From a virus, in the IMG/VR virus record IMGVR_UViG_3300014497_000279, positions 1 through 41,204 of that record: DNA of 41,204 nucleotides; one strand, written 5' to 3'. The position numbers and the translations under genes are program-made. The notes under the pieces are model-generated. The model searched no databases and was not told where the DNA came from. It saw only the letters and a list, made by a program, of their open reading frames with translations. Positions within the stretch are counted from its first letter, which is position 1. Every line of letters starts with the position of its first letter. Positions 6,260 through 13,143 of this stretch are shown here, piece by piece.

Positions 6260-6451
6260 ATGGAAATACTGCTGTCGCGCGACGAGCGAAAACGCCTTGA
6301 GCAGTACGCGGCCCACGCAGGGATGACCGTCGACCAGGCCGCAACCGATCTGGCACGCGCCGAATTGGGGCGGCGCTACCGGCTCTCCCGAAGCAATGGC
6401 GATGTTGTCCCTTTTCAGGCCCTCAAGCGGCCCGATGAATCAACGAGGTAG
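6260..6451 (+). CDS. Small RHH-like/helical protein, 63 residues
   Basis: MEILLSRDERKRLEQYAAHA begins after a GGAGG ribosome binding site. Like its upstream neighbour it shows a short strand then helices (VDQAATDLARAELGRRYR), so it may be another ribbon-helix-helix regulator, perhaps acting together with it. The C-terminal 15 residues look disordered. Function unknown. Confidence 0.55.
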   Translation: MEILLSRDERKRLEQYAAHAGMTVDQAATDLARAELGRRYRLSRSNGDVVPFQALKRPDESTR

Positions 6452-6456
6452 TACCG

Positions 6457-6771
6457 ATGAGCAGCCGTCTCGCGCGCTCGACCGATATCAGCACCAGCCA
6501 CGAGGCCGCCGCGCACGTGGTATCCACCGGCCTGCAGACCGCCCAGCAGGACCGCGCCGCCGACGCCGTAAAGGCACATCCGGGCATGACAAGCATGGAG
6601 CTGGCAAAGGCAACCGGCCTTGACCGGCACATGCTCGGACGGCGTCTGCCTGAGCTGCTGGAGCGTTGCCGTGTGTGGCGTGGTCCGAAGAAGACATGCG
6701 AGATCAGCCGCGTCAGCGCGTGCACTTGGTGGCCGGTGGCCCCGGGCGAGAACCTGGCACTGGGGCTCTGA
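6457..6771 (+). CDS. Putative winged-helix DNA-binding protein, 104 residues
   Basis: A GAGGT ribosome binding site precedes MSSRLARSTDISTSHEAA. Residues about 35-75 (DAVKAHPGMTSMELAKATGL then DRHMLGRRLPELLERCRV) look like a winged helix-turn-helix. The C-terminal part has a Trp pair and two cysteines. It lies directly before the replication initiator. It may regulate the early genes or assist replication; this is inferred from position. Confidence 0.6.
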   Translation: MSSRLARSTDISTSHEAAAHVVSTGLQTAQQDRAADAVKAHPGMTSMELAKATGLDRHMLGRRLPELLERCRVWRGPKKTCEISRVSACTWWPVAPGENLALGL

Positions 6772-6772
6772 C

Positions 6773-7657
6773 ATGAGTTTCGAAGCATTCGCATGGGCTG
6801 CCCGGCAGCGGGTCACCAGCACGCAGAAGCTTGTGCTGTTGATGCTGGCCGAGCGCCACAACAAGGACACCGGGCAATGCCGCCCCAGCCACGACACGCT
6901 GGCGGACGACTGCGGGCTTACCCGCCGCTCCGTGATTGACCAGATTGGGCGGCTGGCCGATGCCGGTTACATCACCGTCCTGGCGCGGGCAAACGGCAAC
7001 GTCAAATTGCCCAACCAGTATCTGTTGAACTTCCATTTTGGCGTGCAGGCGAAGCCGAAGGCTCCGGACCATGACCCGTATTTGGTGGTGAACGACGTTC
7101 ATCACCCTAGTGAATCAGGTTCACCAGGGGTAGTGAATGACGTTCCAGAGGTGGTGAACGACGTTCACCAGGGTAGTGAACGTCGTGCACATGAACCAGG
7201 AATACAACCAGGAATAGAACCTAAGAGCAGGAAGAAGCGCGCGAGCGCGCCTGCCGCCCAGCCGGCGGAACTGGATTTCTCTTCCTGGCCGAGCCCGCCG
7301 TCTCCGCAGGTCCTTGGCGACTGGCTGCACCTGCGCCGCCAGCGCCGCGCTCCGGTCACGCCGACCGTGCTGGCCAGCTTCGGCACCGAACTACACCGCG
7401 CTGCGCAGATGGGCTTCTCCGTCGATGACTGCCTAACGAAGTGCTGCAACCGCAACTGGCAGGGCTTTGAAGCCGCCTGGCTCGCCCGCGACACCCCGAC
7501 CAACCACCGCAACGCTGGAGCCAACCATGCAATCGTTCACCCAGGTTCTGCCGACCACGTCACCCAGCTCCGCCAGCAGTACGAGCGAGAGCAGGGAGGC
7601 GGTGGCCACGCTGGCGGCGCAGGAATTGTTGACGGCGAATTCACTGTCGTCCGGTGA
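6773..7657 (+). CDS. Replication initiator, lambda O-like
   Basis: The 294-residue protein starts one base after the previous stop. Residues 1-90 form a winged helix-turn-helix (TQKLVLLMLAERHNKDTGQC ... LTRRSVIDQIGRLADAGYI) of the phage replication-protein type. Residues about 102-150 are a low-complexity linker encoded by the iteron array (VVNDV repeated three times). The C-terminal domain (about 160-250) would contact the loader. The order O-like then P-like gene, with an origin inside the initiator, is the lambda arrangement. Confidence 0.8.
   Translation: MSFEAFAWAARQRVTSTQKLVLLMLAERHNKDTGQCRPSHDTLADDCGLTRRSVIDQIGRLADAGYITVLARANGNVKLPNQYLLNFHFGVQAKPKAPDHDPYLVVNDVHHPSESGSPGVVNDVPEVVNDVHQGSERRAHEPGIQPGIEPKSRKKRASAPAAQPAELDFSSWPSPPSPQVLGDWLHLRRQRRAPVTPTVLASFGTELHRAAQMGFSVDDCLTKCCNRNWQGFEAAWLARDTPTNHRNAGANHAIVHPGSADHVTQLRQQYEREQGGGGHAGGAGIVDGEFTVVR
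7087..7188. repeat. Five-iteron array, probable prophage replication origin
   Basis: Five copies of a 14-bp motif, consensus RGTGAAYSACGTTC, start at 7087, 7109, 7132, 7153 and 7175, a spacing of 21-23 bases or two helix turns. The first and fourth copies are identical over 14 bases; the fourth extends to the 17-bp palindrome GGTGAACGACGTTCACC (7153-7169). The array lies within the initiator gene. It is followed by a locally AT-richer stretch (7190-7235) with two copies of AACCAGGAATA-like sequence, a candidate unwinding element. Confidence 0.75.
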
Positions 7658-8234
7658 GTCCGACGCACGGGCAATGTCTGCGCTGTGGACCTTGTGGGAG
7701 CGCATGGCGGCCATGTTCCCGGCGAAGTGGGCCCGAGCGAACGGCGCAGCGCCGGTTGCGCAATCCGGGGCGCTGACGACGGCCGGCGAAGTTTGGCTGC
7801 AGTGCATCAGCGGCCTAAGCCCGAAGAAGCTGGCCGCCGGCCTGTCGGCCTGCATGCGGGACGCCCTGGAATGGCCGCCGAACCCGCCGCGCTTCCGGGC
7901 CATGTGCTTTGACGTGCCGGCGCTCGCCCAAGTCCAGCAGGAAGTGCGGCCGGGCCGTGCCCAGTGCGGCTTTACCGTGCTGGTGCGGTCGTTCCTGGAC
8001 CTGCACCACTACGCCAGCGCCGAAGATGGCTACCAGCAGAGCAGGATGCTGCAGGACGCCTACGAGCGGGCCGTGCGGCATGTGGTGGACGGCAAGCCAG
8101 TCCCCGAGCCCGCCCTCGCGCTGCCGCCGATGCGCCCCGTCGTCAACCCGGTGCGTGACCGCGATGCCGCACGCGCAGCCATGGCGCGCGCTGCGGCGGA
8201 CCTGGGGTTCGATGGGGAAGGGCTGGCCGCCTGA
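7527..8234 (+). CDS. Replication protein P-like helicase loader
   Basis: The start at 7527 follows a GGAG site and overlaps the initiator gene by 131 bases in another frame; a later start at 7676 is possible. The 235-residue product has the P-type core GEVWLQCISGLSPKKLAAGL, then CMRDALEWPPNPPRFRAM, around residues 95-130, which is characteristic of phage replication protein P. It would deliver host DnaB helicase to the origin. The C-terminus is Ala/Arg-rich. Confidence 0.75.
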   Translation: MQSFTQVLPTTSPSSASSTSESREAVATLAAQELLTANSLSSGESDARAMSALWTLWERMAAMFPAKWARANGAAPVAQSGALTTAGEVWLQCISGLSPKKLAAGLSACMRDALEWPPNPPRFRAMCFDVPALAQVQQEVRPGRAQCGFTVLVRSFLDLHHYASAEDGYQQSRMLQDAYERAVRHVVDGKPVPEPALALPPMRPVVNPVRDRDAARAAMARAAADLGFDGEGLAA

Positions 8235-8485
8235 TGCACTCGGACAACAACCAGCTGGACATTTTCGAACACGACCCGCGCCTGCAAGTGCCGGCGCTAA
8301 AGAAGCTGGCCAAGGCGCACCGCGAGTCCGCCGACGAGGCGCTGAAGCAGTTCCAGTTCAGCGCGGCCATCCGGCAGGAGCGCCACGAGCACTACATGGC
8401 CGAAGCAAAGCGCCTGGAGGCCCAGGTTAGCCAGTTGGCCCGCCCGTCTGGCCGCCGCACCCGTTCGACGGGAGGAGCACGCTGA
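8234..8485 (+). CDS. Small helical phage protein, 83 residues
   Basis: MHSDNNQLDIFEHDPRLQVP overlaps the previous stop by TGATG. Residues 22-70 form a long charged helix likely to be a coiled coil, and the last dozen residues are basic. An N-terminal DIFE-type acidic peptide followed by a helix is common in small phage accessory replication genes. Function unknown. Confidence 0.6.
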   Translation: MHSDNNQLDIFEHDPRLQVPALKKLAKAHRESADEALKQFQFSAAIRQERHEHYMAEAKRLEAQVSQLARPSGRRTRSTGGAR

Positions 8486-8850
8486 TGTGGTCCAGCGCCC
8501 CACCGCCGACGAAGGCTGAGGCCGCACGGATCGAACTCGCCAAGACCGGGCCCTGCATGGCCTGTCTGATCCGGTTCTCGGAGGGCCTGATGGCTCAGCG
8601 CCATGTGGTCTACGGCTGCGAATACAACCACGCCAAGTCTGGGGACAGGCGGCGCGGCCACTTCTTCGGGTACGCGCTGTGTCAGTGGCACCACCAGCGC
8701 TACCGGCACGAGCACATGACTCAGCAGCAGATGGTGGACCGATGGGGACCGCCCCTGCACTGGTCCAAGAAATTCCACGAGGCATTCGGTTCGGACGACG
8801 AGCTGATAGCCCAGCAGACCTTCATCAACGAACAGAGGCAGGCAGCATGA
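8485..8850 (+). CDS. Ref-like HNH-type nuclease
   Basis: This 121-residue protein resembles phage P1 Ref family RecA-dependent nucleases. Visible elements are a CMACL cysteine pair near residue 24, RHVVYGCEYNHAKSGDRRRG in the middle and LCQWHHQRYRHEH (Cys and paired His) near residue 75. A WGPPLHWSKKFHEAFGSD segment near the end matches the common C-terminal ending of such proteins. It probably cuts DNA at recombination intermediates. It is joined to its neighbours by TGATG and ATGA overlaps in the replication block. Confidence 0.65.
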   Translation: MWSSAPPPTKAEAARIELAKTGPCMACLIRFSEGLMAQRHVVYGCEYNHAKSGDRRRGHFFGYALCQWHHQRYRHEHMTQQQMVDRWGPPLHWSKKFHEAFGSDDELIAQQTFINEQRQAA

Positions 8851-9338
8851 CCACCAAAAGCAATCCGACCCCGGCCACGGTCCGCGCCTGGCTGACCGAG
8901 AACGCGATCGACGCGCCTTGGACGTCGCTGGCGATTTCCGAGGGCTGCGGCGCCGAGACGACCGACCAACGCTCGGCAGTGCGCGACGCGGTTCGTTACT
9001 GCGTCGCCGCAGGGTTCCTGGCCCGTACAGAGACGAAGATCGGGCCCGTGTACCAGCTGACGGGGCAGGGCATGCCGCGGGTGGTGCTGACCGATGCGGA
9101 GCGGAAGCAGCGTCAGCGCGAGAGGGATGCGCGGCGGGTCAGGCCGCCGCGGCCTCCGCGCCAGCGCGCACCTGCCGTCCCAAAGCGTTCGCGCGCTGCC
9201 CGGGTGGAGATGCAGGCGGCGAACACACCGGTGCCCGCCAAGGTGAAGGCTATGCCTCCAGTGGAGACCTTGGAGCAGTTCGAAGCCAGGGGCGGGAAGG
9301 TGGAGCGTCTACCCACATGTTGGGACCGGGCTGCGTAG
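8847..9338 (+). CDS. Phage protein with winged-helix N-terminus, 163 residues
   Basis: The start forms an ATGA overlap with the Ref-like gene. Residues 10-75 (ATVRAWLTENAIDAPWTSLA ... AVRDAVRYCVAAGFLART) look like a winged helix. Residues about 85-125 are a highly basic Arg/Pro-rich segment likely to bind nucleic acid, and the last 30 residues are a separate short domain. Function unknown; its place suggests recombination, replication or early regulation. Confidence 0.6.
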   Translation: MTTKSNPTPATVRAWLTENAIDAPWTSLAISEGCGAETTDQRSAVRDAVRYCVAAGFLARTETKIGPVYQLTGQGMPRVVLTDAERKQRQRERDARRVRPPRPPRQRAPAVPKRSRAARVEMQAANTPVPAKVKAMPPVETLEQFEARGGKVERLPTCWDRAA

Positions 9339-9384
9339 GGAAACGGTCGCGATCGGTGCGACGAGATGACTGCAAGCTGGACGG

Positions 9385-9567
9385 ATGGACCTGACCCGCT
9401 ACGACGACAAGGCACTGGCGCTGCTGAGCAGCATCCAGCAAGACATAGCCGCGATGCGATGGACGAGGGCGTGGACAGCCCCGGCCAGCCGCCGCGAGGC
9501 AGAGCAGGCACTGCGGCGGGCACGCGCGCTGCGCCGAGAAATCAATCGACGAAAGCATAAGGGGTAG
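9385..9567 (+). CDS. Small basic helical protein, 60 residues
   Basis: MDLTRYDDKALALLSSIQQD is followed by a strongly basic helical tail (RREAEQALRRARALRREINR). It sits between the winged-helix gene and the Q-like gene with no overlap. The ribosome binding site is weak. It may bind DNA or RNA. Function unknown. Confidence 0.5.
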   Translation: MDLTRYDDKALALLSSIQQDIAAMRWTRAWTAPASRREAEQALRRARALRREINRRKHKG

Positions 9568-9571
9568 GGAC

Positions 9572-10279
9572 ATGGGGAACGTACGTGAGCTGCTGTCCAG
9601 CCGGATGGGGCCGACAACCGTTAAATTCGACACAGGCCGGGGCGGCACCCCCGATCTGACCACGCAAGACATTGCCGCAGCACTGGGAATGGTGCCGGCG
9701 GGACTCGGGCGCGAGCTGCTGGAGGCCCTGTGGTGGCCAGAGAGCGCATCGCGCCGCATCGACCACCTTCGAAAGGCCGTGATCGCAATGGTGGCGCCGG
9801 AGTACAAGCGGCATCAGGAGGTGCTGAGCCTGGCCAGGACGGAATACGGGATCGCCAAGACGAGCATGGGCTGGGCGGGGAACGTGGTGACCGATCTTCA
9901 GCGGCGCGAGTTCGCGCGCGCTGAGGCAAAGCTGGAGGCTACCCGCGCGCTGTGCTGGCCCATCAGCACCATGGAGCAGCTGGGTGGTCTGACGCTGGCG
10001 GTGATCAATGAGTTGGCGGGGGCCGGCACTTGCAAGCCCTGCGAGGGCCGCAGGACGCAGCCTGCGCCGGATGGTGTAGGTGCGGTGCAGTGCGAGGCGT
10101 GCAGCGGCAGCGGCCAGGAACAGTTGAGCGGCAGGAAACGTGCAGCCGCCATCGGTGCGGACTGGTCTGCCTATAGCCGGTTCTGGCAACCGGTGTACGA
10201 GTGGATGCTGGTCCAGATGCGCGCCGCAGAAGCCGACGCCGCACAGCAGTTTAAGCAGGCCCTTTCGCGCGCTGCATAG
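9572..10279 (+). CDS. Late antiterminator, Q-like zinc protein
   Basis: The 235-residue protein has two cysteine pairs, CKPC near residue 153 and CEAC near 176, each followed by Gly-rich turns, the DnaJ-type zinc pattern of several phage antitermination Q proteins. N-terminal helices (PDLTTQDIAAALGMVPAGLG, then WWPESASRRIDHLRKAV) fit the same family. It ends immediately before a candidate late promoter and a strong terminator upstream of the lysis genes, the classical pR'-tR' arrangement. It should let polymerase read through into the late operon. Confidence 0.75.
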   Translation: MGNVRELLSSRMGPTTVKFDTGRGGTPDLTTQDIAAALGMVPAGLGRELLEALWWPESASRRIDHLRKAVIAMVAPEYKRHQEVLSLARTEYGIAKTSMGWAGNVVTDLQRREFARAEAKLEATRALCWPISTMEQLGGLTLAVINELAGAGTCKPCEGRRTQPAPDGVGAVQCEACSGSGQEQLSGRKRAAAIGADWSAYSRFWQPVYEWMLVQMRAAEADAAQQFKQALSRAA

Positions 10280-10280
10280 C

Positions 10281-10316
10281 GATGACTTGATAGGTCATCG
10301 GAAACGGCGGCATTCT
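10281..10316 (+). promoter_or_regulatory. Candidate late promoter with palindrome
   Basis: TTGATA (10287-10292) followed after 18 bases by CATTCT (10311-10316) is a candidate late promoter. The -35 is embedded in the inverted repeat GATGAC-TTGATAG-GTCATC (10281-10299). It lies between the Q-like gene and the terminator, where lambda has pR' and the Q binding element. The -10 is poor, so the call rests mainly on position. Confidence 0.4.
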
Positions 10317-10334
10317 AGCCACTATCCAGACGCA

Positions 10335-10364
10335 AGCCCCGGCCACAGCCGGGGCTTTCTCTTT
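10335..10364 (+). terminator. Rho-independent terminator before lysis genes
   Basis: A perfect 9-bp GC stem, AGCCCCGGC (10335-10343) and GCCGGGGCT (10348-10356), with loop CACA is followed by TTCTCTTT. In position it equals tR', which would halt late transcription until the Q-like protein acts. Confidence 0.85.
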
Positions 10365-10445
10365 GCCCGCCATCCAGACCGGATTAACCCTCGCGCCAAG
10401 CCGGCAGCGAGGCGGGCACCTATTGACCAACACCGGGAGGGGCGC

Positions 10446-10679
10446 ATGCCGAACCGGACAATCCACGGGGCAAACATGCGGGACGAAATCATCAGTACCG
10501 CGGTAGGTGCTGCAGCCAAGGTCACGCCGCCGATTGCGGTCGCCGGGGCGGTAGCGGGTGGCGTCAACCTCGACCGCCTGGTCGTCATCCTGACCGTCGT
10601 GTACCTGGTCGGTCAGATCACCTACCTGGCTTGGCGCTGGGTCCGCGAGTGGCGGCAGTCGAAGGCAGCGAAGGCATGA
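10446..10679 (+). CDS. Putative holin, 77 residues
   Basis: The start at 10446 follows a GGGAGG ribosome binding site; an alternative ATG lies at 10477. The product has a small hydrophobic Ala/Gly segment (about 28-41) and a stronger membrane segment (about 45-67, RLVVILTVVYLVGQITYLAW), then a basic tail ending RQSKAAKA. Size, charge distribution and position directly before the endolysin support a holin that permeabilises the inner membrane and times lysis. It overlaps the endolysin start by ATGA. Confidence 0.75.
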   Translation: MPNRTIHGANMRDEIISTAVGAAAKVTPPIAVAGAVAGGVNLDRLVVILTVVYLVGQITYLAWRWVREWRQSKAAKA

Positions 10680-11215
10680 GCCGGCCGTCGGGCTTTCCAA
10701 TCCGAACGGTTGTCGCGGGGATTGTGCTGAGCGCCGCCGGCCTCATCACCATCGTCTCCCGCGAGGGCTACACGGACACGGCAGTCATCCCGACGAGGAA
10801 TGATCGACCGACCGTGGGGTTCGGGTCGACCTTCCACGCGGACGGCACGCCGGTGCGTCTCGGCGACCGCACGACACCGGCCCGGGCGCTTCACACCGCC
10901 CAGGCCCATATCGCCGGCGAAGAGAAGCGCTTTCGGGCTTCCCTGCCTGGTGTGTCCCTGACACAGGGCGAATACGACCTGTATCTGGACTTCACCTACC
11001 AATACGGCACCGCCAACTGGCAGGGGTCGTCCATGCGCCGTCAGCTGCTGGTGGGCAACTACCGCGCAGCGTGCGATGCCCTGCTGCAGTGGAAGCGGGC
11101 AGGCGGCTATGACTGTTCGACGTTGATCCATGGCCAACCGAACAAGGTGTGTTGGGGCGTGTGGGATCGGCAGCTGGAGCGGCACGCTAAGTGCATTGCC
11201 GAGCTGGGCCAATGA
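10676..11215 (+). CDS. Endolysin, GH24 lysozyme with signal-anchor N-terminus
   Basis: This 179-residue protein cuts the glycan strands of peptidoglycan. After a short basic start, residues about 10-27 (VVAGIVLSAAGLITIV) form a weakly hydrophobic Gly/Ala-rich segment typical of SAR endolysins. REGY supplies the catalytic Glu, and NDRPTVGFGST matches the active-site region that follows it. Downstream, TQGEYDLYLDFTYQYG and the C-terminal WGVWDRQLERH are typical of this family. It overlaps holin and Rz by ATGA. Confidence 0.9.
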   Translation: MSRPSGFPIRTVVAGIVLSAAGLITIVSREGYTDTAVIPTRNDRPTVGFGSTFHADGTPVRLGDRTTPARALHTAQAHIAGEEKRFRASLPGVSLTQGEYDLYLDFTYQYGTANWQGSSMRRQLLVGNYRAACDALLQWKRAGGYDCSTLIHGQPNKVCWGVWDRQLERHAKCIAELGQ

Positions 11216-11721
11216 GCCGGGCCTACCTCACTGCGGGCCTGCTGCTCGCGTGGCTCGCGTGCTGCGCCTTGTCGTTTGCGGCGGGCTGGTCGTGGCGGGG
11301 GGATCGGGCTGATCTTGCGGGGTCGGTGGTCGAGAATGCGGCGACCCATGAAGCCCTGAGCGGCGAACAGGTAGCGCGAGCGGTCGACCGTGACCAGGTG
11401 AACGAAGCACAGCGGGCGGCCGACGTCGCCGATGACCGACAGGAACAGATCAATGCCGACTATCAAACGCGTATTGCGGCCGCTGCTGCTGGTCGCGATG
11501 GTGAGCTTGGGCGGCTGCGCGGCCACTGGGCCAGTTGCGAGACCAGCCGCCTGGCCGACGGTGCCGCCGCTGCCGCAGCAGCTGCAGAAGAAAACCGACT
11601 ACGCCGCGTCAGTGCGGCGGGAATTGTACGAGCCTGCGAGCTTGCCCAGTCCGAGCGCGACGAAGCCGTAGACCGATACCTGGCCGTCGAAACGGCCATC
11701 AACGGCGCCAAGCGCCTCTGA
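11212..11721 (+). CDS. Rz-like inner-membrane spanin
   Basis: The product starts MSRAYLTAGLLLAWLACCAL, giving one N-terminal membrane segment (about 5-24). A long helical, Ala/Glu/Arg-rich periplasmic part follows and should form a coiled coil. At 169 residues it is close to lambda Rz (153). The lipoprotein Rz1 is encoded entirely within it in the +1 frame. The pair joins inner and outer membranes to finish lysis. The start overlaps the lysozyme stop. Confidence 0.85.
   Translation: MSRAYLTAGLLLAWLACCALSFAAGWSWRGDRADLAGSVVENAATHEALSGEQVARAVDRDQVNEAQRAADVADDRQEQINADYQTRIAAAAAGRDGELGRLRGHWASCETSRLADGAAAAAAAAEENRLRRVSAAGIVRACELAQSERDEAVDRYLAVETAINGAKRL
11453..11671 (+). CDS. Rz1-like outer-membrane lipoprotein spanin, nested in Rz
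   Basis: The 72-residue protein starts MPTIKRVLRPLLLVAMVSLG after an AGGAAC site and has the lipobox LGGC with lipidated Cys22. The mature part is proline-rich (PAAWPTVPPLPQQLQ), as in lambda Rz1. It lies completely inside Rz in another frame, the classical embedded spanin arrangement. An upstream in-frame start at 11432 would add seven residues. Confidence 0.85.
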   Translation: MPTIKRVLRPLLLVAMVSLGGCAATGPVARPAAWPTVPPLPQQLQKKTDYAASVRRELYEPASLPSPSATKP

Positions 11722-11736
11722 ACCCTGGAGATCAGC

Positions 11737-12027
11737 ATGTCCCGTACCATCAAACTGCTTGGCGTAACCCTGTGGCCCCCGCTGTCCGTCCGCCTGCGCG
11801 ACCTTGAAGCGCGTCTGGTACATGCGGAGAGCAGCATCGCAACCACCACGGGCGCCGTGTTGCCTGCTCTCAATGAGCGTATCGACCAGGTGGACCGCGC
11901 GGCGGGCACCGTTTCCCAGGCGCTGGAGTCCCGGTTGATCGTTGTTGAGCAGCACATGCCGGCACCCAAGCCGGTTCTTGTCGTGGCTAAGCGAAAGAGC
12001 GCCCGCGCACCCGCCCGGCGGCGCTGA
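11737..12027 (+). CDS. Phage hypothetical protein, 96 residues
   Basis: A GGAG site precedes MSRTIKLLGVTLWPPLSVRL. Residues about 20-75 form a long helix likely to be a coiled coil (RDLEARLVHAESSIATTTGA ... ALNERIDQVDRAAGTVSQAL), and the C-terminus is very basic (KRKSARAPARRR). It lies between lysis and packaging genes and overlaps the next start by TGATG. Function unknown. Confidence 0.55.
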   Translation: MSRTIKLLGVTLWPPLSVRLRDLEARLVHAESSIATTTGAVLPALNERIDQVDRAAGTVSQALESRLIVVEQHMPAPKPVLVVAKRKSARAPARRR

Positions 12028-12386
12028 TGGCACTGGGCCGAAACGGGAAGGCCCTGCTGGCGTTAGGTCGGCTCAAGCCCGGCCAGCTCAACAAGACCGA
12101 GCAGGCGTATGCCGATCGGCTGCGCGAATTGCAGGCGGTCGGGAAGATCGTGTGGCACCGGTTCGAGGGCCTGAAGTTGCGGCTGGCAGACAACACGTTC
12201 TATACGCCTGACTTCGCCGTCATGGCTGCCGATGGCGTCATGGAGTGCCATGAGGTCAAAGGCCACTGGCAAGACGATGCACGGGCCAAGATCAAGGTCG
12301 CGGCTGCCATGTACCCGTTCCGTTTCATCGCGGTGAAGGTCAGGGCCAAGCGAGACGGTGGTGGCTGGGCAGTTGAGGAGTTCTGA
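12027..12386 (+). CDS. DUF1064-like protein, putative PD-(D/E)xK nuclease
   Basis: The 119-residue protein has the DUF1064 pattern: a helix (KTEQAYADRLRELQAVGKIV), then YTPDFAVMAADGVMECHEVK near residues 64-83. The D(67), E(81) and the following VKG form a PD-(D/E)xK-like active site, and the end is AAAMYPFRFIAVKV. The family is found in many temperate phages, and a Holliday-junction or other nuclease role is plausible. Overlaps both neighbours by TGATG. Confidence 0.7.
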   Translation: MALGRNGKALLALGRLKPGQLNKTEQAYADRLRELQAVGKIVWHRFEGLKLRLADNTFYTPDFAVMAADGVMECHEVKGHWQDDARAKIKVAAAMYPFRFIAVKVRAKRDGGGWAVEEF

Positions 12387-12601
12387 TGGACGAACGCATT
12401 GATCGCCTGCTAGCCCTGGCTGAAACCCAGCACGCCACCATCGTGGAACTGGGGCGCCAGGTGACACGGCAGGCGGAACAGATCGGCTTGCTGGTTGAGT
12501 CCGTCGCACTGCTGCTGGGCGAGGAGCTTGGCGCGCCGATCCCAGTGGATGGCCAAGAGGGCGACGCACCACGCACGGACATGGATGGGAACCCGTACTG
12601 A
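12386..12601 (+). CDS. Small coiled-coil protein, 71 residues
   Basis: MDERIDRLLALAETQHATIV runs into a long amphipathic helix (about 1-52) predicted to be a coiled coil, followed by an acidic tail with D and P. It is linked to its neighbours by TGATG overlaps. Function unknown; small coiled-coil genes are common before the packaging genes. Confidence 0.55.
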   Translation: MDERIDRLLALAETQHATIVELGRQVTRQAEQIGLLVESVALLLGEELGAPIPVDGQEGDAPRTDMDGNPY

Positions 12602-12939
12602 TGAGCGCGACCCAACCGAAGTTCAAGCCACGCACACGTCAAGCGGGCGGCAGCGCCTTCGCTCACCTGTACGGCACGGCCCGATGGCAGCGCACGCGCA
12701 AGGCGCAGCTGGACCGTGAGCCGCTGTGCAGCAAGTGCAGCACTCGAGGGCACGCGACTGTGGCCACGGTTTGCAACCACACCAACGGTCACCCTGCCGG
12801 CGAGACGGAGGAGATGTTCTGGAACGGACCCTTCGACAGCCAGTGTGCCAACTGCCACAACACCGACCAGGCGCGCGTGGAGCGGGGTGGGGTGCACATA
12901 CGCGGGTGTGACAACGACGGATGGCCCATCGGTTCGTGA
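12601..12939 (+). CDS. HNH endonuclease
   Basis: This 112-residue protein has a typical HNH layout. HLYGTARWQRTRKAQLDREP comes first, then CSKCS (zinc pair near residue 41), VCNHTNGHPAGE and CANCHNTDQARVERGG (second pair and HNH helix near residues 82-97). HNH proteins next to the terminase stimulate cos cleavage with TerL in HK97-type phages, as known for HK97 gp74. That is the likely role here. Confidence 0.85.
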   Translation: MSATQPKFKPRTRQAGGSAFAHLYGTARWQRTRKAQLDREPLCSKCSTRGHATVATVCNHTNGHPAGETEEMFWNGPFDSQCANCHNTDQARVERGGVHIRGCDNDGWPIGS

Positions 12940-13143
12940 GGTCTGGGCGGAAGCGCCGACCGATGCACTTATCCACAGGAACCTGAACGAAAGTCGCCCA
13001 TTCAGGTAGGGGGGGTGAATTTATGGGGATTGCGGCCTCCTAGACCGTGCGTCCCCTGTTCTTTCCGTATCCACAATTCGCGGGACGACCCTGAGAGGGG
13101 TGCCCGACCTGCCGAAAAAGCGCAGATTTTCAGAGGTTTTTTC
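12940..13143. other. Intergenic packaging region, candidate cos site
   Basis: These 204 bases without a gene separate the HNH gene from the small terminase, the usual place of cos in HK97-type phages. They hold a perfect DnaA-box-like TTATCCACA (12969-12977), a related TATCCACA at about 13069 and a run of seven G at about 13009-13015. No terminator was seen. The cleavage point cannot be read from sequence alone. Confidence 0.5.

Noticed and set aside
7087-7188. Short regularly spaced repeats considered as a CRISPR array
   Set aside because: Repeats are 14 bases with about 8-base gaps inside a coding gene, fitting iterons and not CRISPR repeats and spacers.
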